Assembly (NCBI GenBank): GCA_902782125.1
Contig: CACZMA010000013.1
Span: 1-52,690, forward strand
Length of the DNA: 52,690 nucleotides
From: Oscillospiraceae bacterium
Lineage (GTDB): Bacteria > Bacillota > Clostridia > Saccharofermentanales > Saccharofermentanaceae
Direction: 5' to 3'
This document shows positions 24,778 through 34,218 of the stretch, piece after piece; the stretch's first letter is position 1; the number at the start of each line of letters is the position of its first letter. Under the pieces are notes generated by a model, which saw only the letters and a program-made list of their open reading frames with translations, was not told the origin of the DNA and made no database searches. Made by a program: the position numbers and the translations under genes.

Positions 24778-25746
24778 TCAGATCTTGTTGTCAGAACCGA
24801 GAACTTCCTTGATCTTGTGAGCAACGATAGCCTTAACGTTAGCGCGGCCGTCGCCAAGATACTGACGAGGATCGAAGTGATCAGGGTGCTCAACGAAGTG
24901 CTTACGGATGCCTGCTGTCATACCCAGACGGAGGTCTGAGTCGATGTTGATCTTGCAGACAGCGAGCTTAGCAGCCTTACGGAGCTGATCTTCAGGGATG
25001 CCGATAGCGTCAGGCATAGCACCGCCGAACTCGTTGATGATCTTTACGTACTCCTGAGGTACGGAAGAAGAACCGTGGAGAACGATAGGGAATCCGGGGA
25101 TTCTCTTCATGCACTCTTCAAGAACGTCGAATCTGAGCGGCGGAGGTACAAGGATGCCCTCTTCGTTTCTTGTGCACTGCTCAGGTGTGAACTTGTAAGC
25201 GCCGTGAGATGTACCGATAGCGATAGCGAGAGAGTCAACGCCTGTTCTGGAAACGAATTCCTCAACCTCTTCAGGTCTTGTGTAGGACTCATGTCCTGCC
25301 TCAACCTTAACGTCATCCTCGATACCAGCGAGTGTGCCGAGCTCAGCCTCAACAACTACGCCGTGGTCGTGAGCGTAATCAGCAACCTTCTTGGACTCTG
25401 CGATGTTCTCCTCGAAGCTGTGGCTTGAGTAGTCGATCATGACAGATGTGAAGCCGGAATCGATGCAGGACTTACATGTCTCGAAGTCTGCGCCGTGGTC
25501 AAGGTGAAGAACCATAGGAACTTCAGGGTGAAGCTCAACTGCAGCCTTTACGAGGTGTACGAGATAGTCGTTGTTAGCGTACTTTCTTGCACCTGCGGAA
25601 GCCTGGAGAATAACAGGAGACTTGAGCTCAGCAGCAGCCTCTGTGATGCCCTGAACGATCTCCATGTTGTTTACGTTGAAAGCGCCGATAGCGTAACCGC
25701 CGTCATAAGCCTTCTTGAACATTTCGGTAGAAGTAACTAATGCCAT
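24778..25746 (-). CDS. fba: Fructose-bisphosphate aldolase, class II
   Basis: A 322-residue zinc-dependent aldolase that splits fructose 1,6-bisphosphate to glyceraldehyde 3-phosphate and dihydroxyacetone phosphate in glycolysis and gluconeogenesis. The opening MALVTSTEMFKKAYDGGYAIGAFNVNN is class II typical. Catalytic Asp83 and zinc ligand His84 are in LHLDHGADF; GTSHGAYKF and VLHGSSSVP carry the other zinc histidines; KINIDSDLRLGMTAGIRKHF binds the phosphate near the end. The ATG is preceded by AAGGAG; a longer upstream reading is rejected. It is monocistronic, with a strong promoter and terminator, as suits a highly made enzyme. Confidence 0.97.
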   Translation of the reverse strand: MALVTSTEMFKKAYDGGYAIGAFNVNNMEIVQGITEAAAELKSPVILQASAGARKYANNDYLVHLVKAAVELHPEVPMVLHLDHGADFETCKSCIDSGFTSVMIDYSSHSFEENIAESKKVADYAHDHGVVVEAELGTLAGIEDDVKVEAGHESYTRPEEVEEFVSRTGVDSLAIAIGTSHGAYKFTPEQCTRNEEGILVPPPLRFDVLEECMKRIPGFPIVLHGSSSVPQEYVKIINEFGGAMPDAIGIPEDQLRKAAKLAVCKINIDSDLRLGMTAGIRKHFVEHPDHFDPRQYLGDGRANVKAIVAHKIKEVLGSDNKI

Positions 25747-25810
25747 AATTATGCACTCCTTCATTAATATTTTTGACGAAGGACAGATGCCCTTCAAATC
25801 GTCCGCAATA

Positions 25811-25839
25811 ATAATACTTTTCGAGTTACCTCAAGTCAA
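25811..25839 (-). promoter_or_regulatory. fba promoter
   Basis: Minus-strand TTGACT (25834-25839), 17 bases, TATTAT (25811-25816). The transcript leader would be about 58 bases. Confidence 0.78.
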
Positions 25840-25888
25840 CCGCACTATAAGGAAATTTAAGGCATTATTAACAATATAAGCTGTCAGA

Positions 25889-26491
25889 TCAAACAATCTT
25901 GAGCGGTGTCTCTGACAGTTCGCCCCTTGATACCGCGAAGTTTACGGCCGCTTCGCTCAGATTGCCGACCCAGCCGCCGGAATTCTTGAATCCGAGGGCA
26001 TGGGAAGTCTGTCTTATGAGATCCTCCCTAGGCATGCCGAACTGGGTCTTGCAGACGTAGATCGCGCACCTCGCGGCTTCCTGGAAAGTGATATCCTGGG
26101 CATCCCTGGGCTTGTCGCCTTCGGCCGGGACCCTGTAATGCTCCGGAATTCCGTCTTCTTCGCCCTCATAATGCCAGAGGAAGATCTTTTTGGTATCGGG
26201 AGTCGGGTGCGCGGAGAGGTTCTGGGCAGTCTTATAGATCCTGGCGTTCTTTACGAGGTAATCGCACCGTTCTACTATCACCGGAGTCTTCCGCGTAATG
26301 CCGCAGGCCTTGCAGAGCCTGTCGATGAGCACGTCAAAGCTGATCGGAGCTTCGATCTCGACTATCTGCCTTACCGCTTCGGTGAGCATCGGTGTATTCC
26401 TGGCATCCCTGAACTCGGCAGAGGTCATCTCGCCAAGACTGCCGTCCCAGAACCGGTACAGTACCGGAGCTTCAGCTACTGATTCAGTCTT
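25889..26491 (-). pseudogene. DUF3320-like C-terminal part of the helicase, out of frame
   Basis: This 200-codon open frame resembles the DUF3320 domain that normally ends COG1112/DUF4011 helicases: LTEAVRQIVEIEAPISFDVLIDRL and, near the end, PREDLIRQTSHALGFKNSGGWVGNLSEAAVNFA. It opens directly in the A10 tract (26490-26499) shared with the end of the helicase frame, runs through TESVAEAPVLYRFWDGSLGE, and the first internal ATG (26428) has no ribosome site. Losing one A (or adding two) would join it to the helicase as one protein of about 1,570 residues. It is therefore read as the displaced end of the helicase: a real mutation, a sequencing error in the homopolymer, or a product of programmed slippage. 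Confidence 0.75.
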
Positions 26492-29400
26492 TTTTTTTTA
26501 CTTCGCCTGATCCGTCTTCCGGCTCCGTATCTTCATCTGCTTCGGCTTCTTCCGAGTTCACCTGGTCTGTAAAGTGCGTAATCGGGATCTCAGATCCGCG
26601 AGCAGGTTCGGACGGTTCTGCTGCGGCCTCTTCCGCAGGAGCAGCCTCCGAAGCTTCAACTTCTGTCTCACCTGCGACTTCAGCCGGAGCAGCATCTGCC
26701 TGCTTAGCCTGTTCAGGCTCTGTCTGCTCAGCCTCAGCCTTCTCCGGCTCGTCCTGCTTCACTTCTTGCTCTTTGTTCTCTATCTTGCTAACGATCGCAT
26801 CTATCACGGCATCGGGATCTTCCCACCAGTCGATCGACCATACACGGATGAGCTTCCAGCCGAGGCCTCTTAAAACACCGGGCTGCGAGATCTCGCGCGA
26901 ATACGCGGAATCGTTCTTATTCACGCCTGCGCCGTCTATCAGGATTCCGAGGCAGTATTGCTTCTCGCTCTTACTGGTCACACCTATATCGACCTTGAAG
27001 CCGGAATCGCCGACCCTGCGCTCAACTTCGTAACCCAGAGCTCCGAGGCGGGCACATATATCATCGGCAATGCCCGTAAACTCGGCACTTCTGTCGATCA
27101 CCGGCGAATTACCCTCGCCTGCCGCAGATGCAAGGATATCGGCATCCCAGTTGCTGTTGCCTTCGGCGTACATGAGGAACCTCTTGAACGCCTTGACTCC
27201 TTCGGGAGTAGCTTCGGTCACTCTGAGTGTCTCGGGCTCTATTGACGAGAACACCTTCATCTCACAGCGCGAACGGGTAACTGCAACATTCAGCCTTCGC
27301 CATCCGCCATCTTTGTTCAGCGGCCCGAAATTCATCGACTGCTTACCCTCGCTGTCAGGTCCGTATCCGACCGAGAACAGTATCACGTCTCGCTCGTCGC
27401 CCTGGACATTCTCGAGGTTCTTGATGAAGATCGGCTCTTCCCTGCCGAATGCCCATTTCTCGAACTCCGGGTCCTTCCTGCACTCTTCGTCGATCTTATC
27501 CTCTATCAGGCTCTGCTGCTGGATGTTGAACGTGACGATGCCGTAAGTCCTCTTGGATTTCTCTGCGTCCTTAAAGCACTTCACGAGTTCTTCCGTAAGG
27601 CTTGCCGCCTCTGCCTCGTTGGTCCTGGTCTTGCCCGAATCGAACGAACCCGCGCACTTTGTCAGCGTCACGAGCGACGTCTGATCGTCAACGGACGGGA
27701 ATGTATAGAGCTTATTCTCATAGAAAGCCTTGTTCGAGAACGCTATCAGGCTCTCGTGGCGGCTTCTGTAATGCCAGAGCAGGTGCGTCTCGGGCATGCT
27801 CACGGCAAGGCAGTCATCCAGGATGCTCTCGAGATCCTCGGTCTCGGGATCCTCTTCGTAGGACACCTGCTCCTTGAAGAACGACGTCGGCGGCATCTGC
27901 TTGGGATCGCCAACGATGACCGCTTCCTTACCTCTGGCAATGACACCGACAGCCTTACACGTAGGCAGCTGGCTCGCCTCATCGAAAACGACCAGATCGA
28001 ACATCGGCTCGCTCGAAGGCGCGATAAACTGCGCCACGGACATCGGACTCATGAGAACACACGGAGTGATGTTAAGGATGAGCCCCTGAATGCCGGTAAG
28101 AAGCGATCTTATCGAGATATTGCGGCCCTTGCTCTTGATGGCCTTCTGCAGAGTGCCGAGGCCTGATGAAGCAGCCGCGGTGATATCCTTGATCTCCGGA
28201 AGGCTTGCAGCGATCTTATGGTAGATCTCCTGCCTTGTCATAAGTTCGAAGTCATCGCTTATCTTCTTAAGCTGCTTGACCTTCTCATCGAAGATCTTGC
28301 CTGAGAATCCCTTAAGAACCGGAGTGGAATCGATAATGCCGCACGCCATGAGCTTGGACCATGCTTTCGAGAAGGCAGGTTCGAGCTGATCTTCGCTGAT
28401 GACACCGTCCTCGAATGCCTTTACGACACCCGAGATCTTAAGTTCTGCGCATCTTGCCGCGCAGGCGTTGAATATCGTCTTGGATCTTATCGAATTCTCG
28501 TTTGTGCGGATATCGGAGATCAAGGCCTTAACCGCAGCTATGCTTCCGTTATCCGGCATGAGTACTTCGTCCTCGAGGCCGAGCCTTGCCTTAACGGCAC
28601 CGTATGCCTTGGAATAATCATCTTTGCATGCCAAAAGATCCGTCATGACCGGAGACATCTTCGGCGAATCTGCCTCGAAGCCGTATGCAGAATACTCTGC
28701 CTTGTAAGCATTAAGGCTGTCCAGCTGAGCATCGAGGTCGCCCCTGTGAGCGCCGGACTTATCGTATGCCTTGACGCTGTCATACACTTTGCCTACCGCA
28801 CCGCTCCTGAACAGAGCAAACTTGGATTCTGCGGCAGCAAGTTCAGCCTTCTTGGCTGCGCCGTCCAATGCGAGGAACTCGGGAGTCCAGTCCTTAAGGA
28901 TACCGGCTCTTGCCTTCGTATATCTGTCTACTGCATCTGCAAGACGCCTTACGGAAGCGAAGTCTTCCCCGCTTCCCGTCTTGGGATACGCGGCAACAAA
29001 TGCTCTGACCGCAGACTCCAGCCTGTCTGCCGCCTGCTCGAGGCTATCAAGTTCAGGCGCGAGCTGAACCTTGGTGTCCTGGCTGTATTCGGTTGCCTTT
29101 ACCGCACCTAACACTCCTGACAGGCCTTTGCCCGATGCCTTGAGCTCACCGAGCGCTGCTTTGCAGGCTGCGACCTTAGCTTCAGACATGTCCTGCTCGA
29201 AGCCTTCGTCCAGGATCACGTCCGGACTTGCCTTGTATTTGCCGTAAACATTAAGCATCTCGAAGAGCGAGTAACCGCAGCTCTGTGTCTCGCACAGAGC
29301 AGTCATATACGAATCGAGCTCAGCTCTTCTGGCAATAACATTGTCCTTCATCGACTGATAGCCGTCTCCTGAAGTTGCAACAGCCTTGACACGTTCAGCC

Positions 29401-30596
29401 ATGGCGGTCTCGAGCTGGTCGAGCACATAACTCTTACGTACCTTATTGGAGTGAAGCTCAAGGCAGAAAGGCGCGATGCCGATCTTGCCGAGCCTCGAAT
29501 ATACAACATCAAGTGCGGCCTTCTTCTCTGCTACGAAGAGGACCTTCTTGCCGTCTGCTATGGCATTGGCGATCATGGATGTGATCGTCTGGGATTTGCC
29601 GGTTCCCGGAGGGCCGTGAAGAACGAAGCTTGCGCCGTCCTTAGCCCGCTTGATCGCATAGAGCTGCGAAGAGTCCGCTGAGATTGGAAGGTACACCGAG
29701 CCGTCATCGGTAAAGGATGCCGCGGACCTCTCCATATCCTCATAATCCCAGGTCAGGCCTCCTTCAAGAAGGCTCTTTACAATCTTGTTGGCAGATATCT
29801 CTTCTCTGTGGTTATGCAGGTCATTCCACATGACGAACTGCGAGAACGAGAACATGCCGAGAACGCAGGCATCCACTATCTCCCAGCCGTCTTTGGGAGC
29901 CACTGCTCCCCTGAACGTATCAAGGATGGCCTTAACATCGACTCCGCTCGCATCACAGGGAAGCTCCCCGCCCAGCTCTTCGATGTTGATATCGAAGTCC
30001 TGCCTGAGCTTCTCCAGTATGGTTATGTTGATGCTGACATCTTCATCGGTCTTCTTCATGGCATATTTGCCGAGGCCGATCTTACGCTTGAGCTCGACAG
30101 GTACAAGAACGAGCGGCGCATAGTACGGTTCTGTTTTGCCGTCGTCGTTCCACTTAAGGAATCCGCATGCAAGGAACAGAGTGCCGGCACCGTCTTCTTC
30201 GACTGCCAGCTTCGCGCTCCTGTAGAGCTGTTTCATCCTGTCATCGTATTCCTTCTCCGTGAGCGGAGTATATATCCTGGGTTTGTCGGCGTTGATGCCT
30301 GCCGTAAGCACTTCTGCTATGGCGGAAGTGTCGCTTATCTTCTCGAATTCGAATTCAAAATCGGGGATCTTGGGGGTCTTGTCCTCGTTCTCACCGGCAT
30401 CGGTTCTCGGCAGGACTGCATAGTCCTTGTCCTGCGATATGAGGTCTTCCGCATCGCAGCAGGAAGTAACGAGCAGCGGTACGGCCTTGCCCTTCAGCTT
30501 GCAGTTGAGCAGTGCATTGCGCGCGGTAAGGTCGAGGAGCTTACGCTCCCAGAGGTCGAACTTGTTACGCGAACGGTCCTGTACGTTGTCAGACAT
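26484..30596 (-). CDS. DUF4011/COG1112 superfamily 1 helicase, C-terminus displaced
   Basis: A 1,370-residue protein. The N-terminus (WERKLLDLTARNALLNCKL) is the DUF4011 signature. Walker A GPPGTGKS lies near 327-334, Walker B VVFDEASQLP near 880, then GDPKQMPPTSFF, LLWHYRSRHE, NLENVQGDERDVILFSVG and LNVAVTRSR, the ordered motifs of a superfamily 1 helicase. Near 1,170-1,260 lies a restriction-endonuclease-like part (LGILIDGAGVNKNDSAYSRE, GLGWKLIRVWSIDWWEDP), then an acidic Ala/Glu/Pro linker. The usual final DUF3320 domain is missing from this frame but follows after the A10 tract. Relatives occur in phage defence and DNA repair settings, but no partner genes are seen here. A -10 TATAAT lies at 30628-30633 and GGGGGT precedes the ATG. 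Confidence 0.9.
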   Translation of the reverse strand: MSDNVQDRSRNKFDLWERKLLDLTARNALLNCKLKGKAVPLLVTSCCDAEDLISQDKDYAVLPRTDAGENEDKTPKIPDFEFEFEKISDTSAIAEVLTAGINADKPRIYTPLTEKEYDDRMKQLYRSAKLAVEEDGAGTLFLACGFLKWNDDGKTEPYYAPLVLVPVELKRKIGLGKYAMKKTDEDVSINITILEKLRQDFDINIEELGGELPCDASGVDVKAILDTFRGAVAPKDGWEIVDACVLGMFSFSQFVMWNDLHNHREEISANKIVKSLLEGGLTWDYEDMERSAASFTDDGSVYLPISADSSQLYAIKRAKDGASFVLHGPPGTGKSQTITSMIANAIADGKKVLFVAEKKAALDVVYSRLGKIGIAPFCLELHSNKVRKSYVLDQLETAMAERVKAVATSGDGYQSMKDNVIARRAELDSYMTALCETQSCGYSLFEMLNVYGKYKASPDVILDEGFEQDMSEAKVAACKAALGELKASGKGLSGVLGAVKATEYSQDTKVQLAPELDSLEQAADRLESAVRAFVAAYPKTGSGEDFASVRRLADAVDRYTKARAGILKDWTPEFLALDGAAKKAELAAAESKFALFRSGAVGKVYDSVKAYDKSGAHRGDLDAQLDSLNAYKAEYSAYGFEADSPKMSPVMTDLLACKDDYSKAYGAVKARLGLEDEVLMPDNGSIAAVKALISDIRTNENSIRSKTIFNACAARCAELKISGVVKAFEDGVISEDQLEPAFSKAWSKLMACGIIDSTPVLKGFSGKIFDEKVKQLKKISDDFELMTRQEIYHKIAASLPEIKDITAAASSGLGTLQKAIKSKGRNISIRSLLTGIQGLILNITPCVLMSPMSVAQFIAPSSEPMFDLVVFDEASQLPTCKAVGVIARGKEAVIVGDPKQMPPTSFFKEQVSYEEDPETEDLESILDDCLAVSMPETHLLWHYRSRHESLIAFSNKAFYENKLYTFPSVDDQTSLVTLTKCAGSFDSGKTRTNEAEAASLTEELVKCFKDAEKSKRTYGIVTFNIQQQSLIEDKIDEECRKDPEFEKWAFGREEPIFIKNLENVQGDERDVILFSVGYGPDSEGKQSMNFGPLNKDGGWRRLNVAVTRSRCEMKVFSSIEPETLRVTEATPEGVKAFKRFLMYAEGNSNWDADILASAAGEGNSPVIDRSAEFTGIADDICARLGALGYEVERRVGDSGFKVDIGVTSKSEKQYCLGILIDGAGVNKNDSAYSREISQPGVLRGLGWKLIRVWSIDWWEDPDAVIDAIVSKIENKEQEVKQDEPEKAEAEQTEPEQAKQADAAPAEVAGETEVEASEAAPAEEAAAEPSEPARGSEIPITHFTDQVNSEEAEADEDTEPEDGSGEVKKKD

Positions 30597-30662
30597 GAAT
30601 AGTACCCCCGATGCAAGAATACTACTTATTATAACCCAACACCCGCGTTTTTATTAAGGGCA

Positions 30663-31379
30663 TTAACCGAGGCCGTTAAGCCTCTTGCGGCGCTGACGCC
30701 AGTCCGGGATGACGCGTTCGACGTGGTGCCAGAACGCCCGCGAGTGGTTGAGCTCGAGGAAGTGCGAGAACTCGTGCGCCACGACATACTCTATTAGGTC
30801 TTCGCCCTGCTCGAACAGCCTCAAGCTGAACTTGAGTGTCTTCTTCGACGGCACGCACTCGCCCCAGAACGACTTATACTCACCGAAAGCTATCTTCTCG
30901 GGATAGTCGACGCCGAGCCTCGCGTAGTGCGGGTAGATCTCCTCGCAGTATGCGAGCACGACTCTCTTCAGGGTGTCCTTTCTCCACTTGTCGTATGTGC
31001 GCTTGACCTGAGCTTCGTCGGAAGGCTCCTTAACAAAGACGTGTACGGAAGACCCGGACACTTCAACATAGTTCTTCTTTCCCTGAAGGATGTGCAGGAT
31101 CACGTCGCGACCGAAGACCTTAAGGTGCTCGCCTTCGCAGTATCTTACCGGCCTGCCGGACTTGGCCTGCCTGAAGTTGACTTTGTCTATCGACTTGGAC
31201 AGATAATCTGCCGCGGTGCCGATGAACCTCTCGGCTTCCGCCTGCGATACATACCTGGGATAAGAACAGTACAGCGTACCGTCATCTCTTACTCTGACGT
31301 TGATATTCTTTACGCGCTTTTGCTCGAATTCACAGATGACCGGACGCCCGTTAAGGCTTACTATCCGAAGAGTGCCCAT
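30663..31379 (-). CDS. YgjP-like (M48-type) zinc metallopeptidase
   Basis: A 238-residue protein of the YgjP/DUF45 family. The C-terminal half has AFGEYKSFWGECVPSKKTLKFSLRL and the zinc motif VAHEFSHFLELNHSRAFWHHVERVIPDWRQRR, with HEFSH as HExxH and the downstream Glu and His typical of the group. The N-terminal half is a beta-rich domain (VKNINVRVRDDGTLYCSYP). There is no signal peptide or membrane segment, so it is cytoplasmic. Family members have been tied loosely to restriction or stress loci; no substrate is known. The start overlaps the stop of the acyl-CoA ligase gene (ATGA), so the two are translationally coupled. Confidence 0.9.
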   Translation of the reverse strand: MGTLRIVSLNGRPVICEFEQKRVKNINVRVRDDGTLYCSYPRYVSQAEAERFIGTAADYLSKSIDKVNFRQAKSGRPVRYCEGEHLKVFGRDVILHILQGKKNYVEVSGSSVHVFVKEPSDEAQVKRTYDKWRKDTLKRVVLAYCEEIYPHYARLGVDYPEKIAFGEYKSFWGECVPSKKTLKFSLRLFEQGEDLIEYVVAHEFSHFLELNHSRAFWHHVERVIPDWRQRRKRLNGLG

Positions 31380-33241
31380 CAGGCCTTGATCATCTTGTCG
31401 AAGTTCTTGCCGTTCATCTCAGCCATGGTGCGGCCGCATTCGGTAAGCTTTCCTTCGATGTGTTCCTGTTCCTTGGGACGCTTGATCTTAAGAGTCGTCG
31501 TCTTGATCATGTCCTCTTCGGTGAAGACATAGTGGTGAACGCTCTTATACTGAGGCATCTTGTGGTTTGCTTCATGGACCTTATCGTTGAGATATACTTC
31601 GATCTGGCTGTCATCCGGCTCTGTCGCAAGACCGAGCTCCGCGCCGATGGCGGAACGGTTGATGAGGAGCTTGGCGCAGATGTCGATGGACTGTCTGTCA
31701 TTCGCATAACCCCAGACGAAAGCCTCCGTTACGCCCTTGATCTCCGTAAGAACTGCCTCGATCTCCTCGGGGAAAGCTTTCTTACCGTTCGTGAGAACGA
31801 TCATGGACTTAACACGGCCCGTGATGTGGATCGTGCCCTTCTTGTCGATATAGCCCATATCACCCGTGTGGAACCAACCGTCAGAATCGATCGCTTCCTT
31901 CGTAGCTTCCTCATTCTCGTAGTAGCCGAGCATGACGCAGTCTGACTTGGTAAGGATCTCGCCAACGGCTTTGGGGCCTTTGCCATCGGCATCGATGGTA
32001 ACGGTAATACCCGGAAGCGGGCGACCTACCGAACCGTGGACATCACAAAGCTCGCTGTTGACCGAGATAACAGGCGCAGTCTCCGTGAGACCATATCCCA
32101 TGAAGAACTGCAGACCGAAATCCGTGAAGGCATCAATATATTTCTTGTCAATGCCGGCGCCTCCGATGACGATCATACGGAAGTTTCCGCCGAGCTTGTC
32201 CAGTATCTCCTTGAAAACGTTCTTCCTTACATCGATCCCGCAGCGCTTGAGGAACCTCGTTACGGGCCTGGCGACTGCGATGATCTTCTCCTTGCCGGAA
32301 GCTTTGATTCCGTCTTCGATCTTGGAATAGATATTCTCAAAGAGCAGCGGGACCGAGATACATACGGACGGCTTCCACTCCTCCATGTTCTTTACGATAT
32401 ATCTGAGGCCGTCGCACAGGCAGATGCACGCACCGCACGACAGGATGAAGAAGTCGCACGTATTCTCGAAAGTATGGTGCAGCGGCAGGATCGAGAACGC
32501 CCTGTCGGTCTTCCTTACATCGAGAGTCTGCGCGATCGAATAGACATTGGAACAAATATTGTTGTGCGTCAGGAGTACACCTTTACTCATGGATGTTGTT
32601 CCTGACGTGAACAGGATTATCTTTGCTTCATTTGCATCGATCGGAGTATCTTCGAACTTGGTATCGCCTGCTTCCCTGAGCTTGAGGCCTTCAGCTATCC
32701 AGTCATAGATATCGCAGAACCTGTCGTCGCTCTCGGGCCAGGTGTCTTCAGGCTTCTTGCCCGTGAGGCCGTCCTTGTAGAAGATGACAAACTTCTCCAG
32801 AGCGAGGTCGAGTTCGCCGGAGTCCATTTTCGCCGCGATGTCGAGCATCATCTTGTGGTGCTTGTGGTGATAGAAGATAACGCGGCTCTTGGATCTTATG
32901 AGCAGCTGGATGAGCTCGTCTTCGGGGAGCATCCTGTCGAGAGGAACGCCGACAGCCGAAGATGAGAGGATCGCATTGTAAGAGACAAACCACTCGTAAG
33001 CGTTCTCGCCTACGACGGCAAGCCTTCCGCCTGCGTAATCGCTGTTAAGGATGTATGTGGCAAGACCCTTGATGTCCTGTCCGTATTCGTAGAAAGTGCG
33101 GTGGACCTCACTCTGCTTGGGAGATCTCCTGAATATAAATGCGTCAGATTCAGGGAACTTATCACAGGTCTTGATGACAAGGTCCTTGATATCGGTGAAC
33201 TTCTCGGCTTCAAATATAGCGGTACCCGTAACAGGGGTCAT
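31379..33241 (-). CDS. Long-chain acyl-CoA synthetase (AMP-forming)
   Basis: A 620-residue adenylate-forming enzyme that activates a fatty acid with ATP and CoA. Motifs in order: ILFTSGTTSMSKGVLLTHNN (AMP-binding P-loop), FFMGYGLTETAPVISVN (adenine contact), GWFHTGDMGYIDKKGTIHITGR (ATP ribose contact and hinge) and NGKKAFPEEIEAVL with the catalytic Lys region. Length and the hinge sequence fit the FadD/LACS group associated with membranes. GGAGG lies seven bases before the chosen ATG. It heads an operon with the YgjP-like gene and is divergent from the PlsC acyltransferase gene; fatty acids activated here could feed that enzyme. Confidence 0.92.
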   Translation of the reverse strand: MTPVTGTAIFEAEKFTDIKDLVIKTCDKFPESDAFIFRRSPKQSEVHRTFYEYGQDIKGLATYILNSDYAGGRLAVVGENAYEWFVSYNAILSSSAVGVPLDRMLPEDELIQLLIRSKSRVIFYHHKHHKMMLDIAAKMDSGELDLALEKFVIFYKDGLTGKKPEDTWPESDDRFCDIYDWIAEGLKLREAGDTKFEDTPIDANEAKIILFTSGTTSMSKGVLLTHNNICSNVYSIAQTLDVRKTDRAFSILPLHHTFENTCDFFILSCGACICLCDGLRYIVKNMEEWKPSVCISVPLLFENIYSKIEDGIKASGKEKIIAVARPVTRFLKRCGIDVRKNVFKEILDKLGGNFRMIVIGGAGIDKKYIDAFTDFGLQFFMGYGLTETAPVISVNSELCDVHGSVGRPLPGITVTIDADGKGPKAVGEILTKSDCVMLGYYENEEATKEAIDSDGWFHTGDMGYIDKKGTIHITGRVKSMIVLTNGKKAFPEEIEAVLTEIKGVTEAFVWGYANDRQSIDICAKLLINRSAIGAELGLATEPDDSQIEVYLNDKVHEANHKMPQYKSVHHYVFTEEDMIKTTTLKIKRPKEQEHIEGKLTECGRTMAEMNGKNFDKMIKA

Positions 33242-33287
33242 AAATATCCTCCATGCGCGCATGAATCATCTGCAGGCGCAATAGCAA

Positions 33288-33316
33288 ATATAACATACTT
33301 GCCGAATATTTTACAA
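33288..33316 (-). promoter_or_regulatory. Acyl-CoA synthetase promoter
   Basis: Minus-strand TTGTAA (33311-33316), 17 bases, TTATAT (33288-33293). A half-site AGTGCAATT (33321-33329) stands five bases upstream of the -35. Confidence 0.65.
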
Positions 33317-33320
33317 TAAA

Positions 33321-33357
33321 AGTGCAATTACTAATATAAATAAAGTGCATTTGCACT
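33321..33357. promoter_or_regulatory. Palindromic operator candidate between fatty-acid genes
   Basis: AGTGCATTTGCACT (33344-33357) is a perfect 14-base palindrome; a half-site AGTGCA recurs at 33321-33326. It lies between the divergent acyl-CoA synthetase and PlsC genes and overlaps a TTGCAC that could be a -35 for plsC. Confidence 0.55.
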
Positions 33358-33419
33358 ATTCGCAAATAATCGGTTATTGGGGTATATTAGACGAGTTAAT
33401 ACTATTAAGAGGTGTTTGT

Positions 33420-34196
33420 ATGCCCGAAGGAAACGATACCGAGAGTATAAAGCATAACCCGGAGTCCGCACCTGCTGCTCCGGAGAACAAGACATCCCGC
33501 GCAGATCACCATAAGCATCTTGATGAGAAGTATCCCACCAAGAGAGGATTCTGGGATGTTATGGCCAAGAACGGCTTCCTGTTCCTTACGCATTTGCTGT
33601 GTGACATGAAGTGTATCGGCAAGGAGAACTTTCCTTCCAACAACCCCTACGTTGTAGCTTCGAACCACCAGAGTTATCCTGACGGCGTTCTTATCATCGA
33701 CTACCTTCCAAAGGGACATTTCAAGTGGATGTGCTGTCTCGCGGCTTCCGACCTGGAAACCAACCACGGCAAGTTAGGCCGCCTCATAATGAGAGTAGGC
33801 AGAGGCATCGCCGTTGACCGTTACGGAAATCCGGTAAGAGGTCTTATCAAGGCCAAGAAGGAGATCGAGAAGGGCAACATCTGCTTCGTATTCCCTGAAG
33901 GTACAAGATCACACACAGGCAAGCTCGCAGAGATGAAGGACGGTGCGGCATATCTCGCCATCAAGGCAAACGTTCCCATGGTCCCCGTATATATCGCAGG
34001 CGCATACCAGATCTGGCCCAGAACTTCCAAGCACCCTCATCCGTTAGACGGCCTTAAGCGCAGGAAGATCAGGATCTATGTCGGTGAGCCTCTCTACGGC
34101 AAGGACTATGACAACGATGCTCACAAGATGACCGAAGCCCTGTCCAAGTGGATGCACGAACAAGAAGATCTTCACTGGGATCCTGAGCTCGGCTGA
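33420..34196 (+). CDS. plsC: 1-acyl-glycerol-3-phosphate acyltransferase
   Basis: A 258-residue acyltransferase that adds the second acyl chain to lysophosphatidic acid, making phosphatidic acid at the inner membrane. It has the PlsC blocks: NHQSYPD (Asn82, His83 to Asp88, the catalytic HX4D), GRGIAVDRYG (about 127-136), FPEGTRSHTGKL (158-169) and VPMVPVYIAGAYQIWP. The N-terminus has an unusual 40-residue polar extension (SIKHNPESAPAAPENK) before the acyltransferase fold. The ATG follows AGAGGTG. It is a single-gene unit, divergent from the acyl-CoA synthetase gene. Confidence 0.94.
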   Translation: MPEGNDTESIKHNPESAPAAPENKTSRADHHKHLDEKYPTKRGFWDVMAKNGFLFLTHLLCDMKCIGKENFPSNNPYVVASNHQSYPDGVLIIDYLPKGHFKWMCCLAASDLETNHGKLGRLIMRVGRGIAVDRYGNPVRGLIKAKKEIEKGNICFVFPEGTRSHTGKLAEMKDGAAYLAIKANVPMVPVYIAGAYQIWPRTSKHPHPLDGLKRRKIRIYVGEPLYGKDYDNDAHKMTEALSKWMHEQEDLHWDPELG

Positions 34197-34218
34197 TCGA
34201 ACAACATAAGCAACCAAG

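Noticed and set aside
25881..25918. CTGTCAGA/TCTGACAG pair at the end of the DUF3320 frame
   Set aside because: The loop is 22 bases and there is no T tract, so evidence for a terminator is too weak to list as a feature.
29808..30602. 264-codon plus-strand frame opposite the helicase
   Set aside because: Lies wholly inside the well-supported helicase gene on the other strand and has no recognisable protein features.
31379..34196. A defence island formed by helicase, YgjP-like peptidase and nuclease candidate
   Set aside because: The helicase and peptidase are in separate transcription units next to lipid genes, and the nuclease is 22 kb away; no known defence system is completed.
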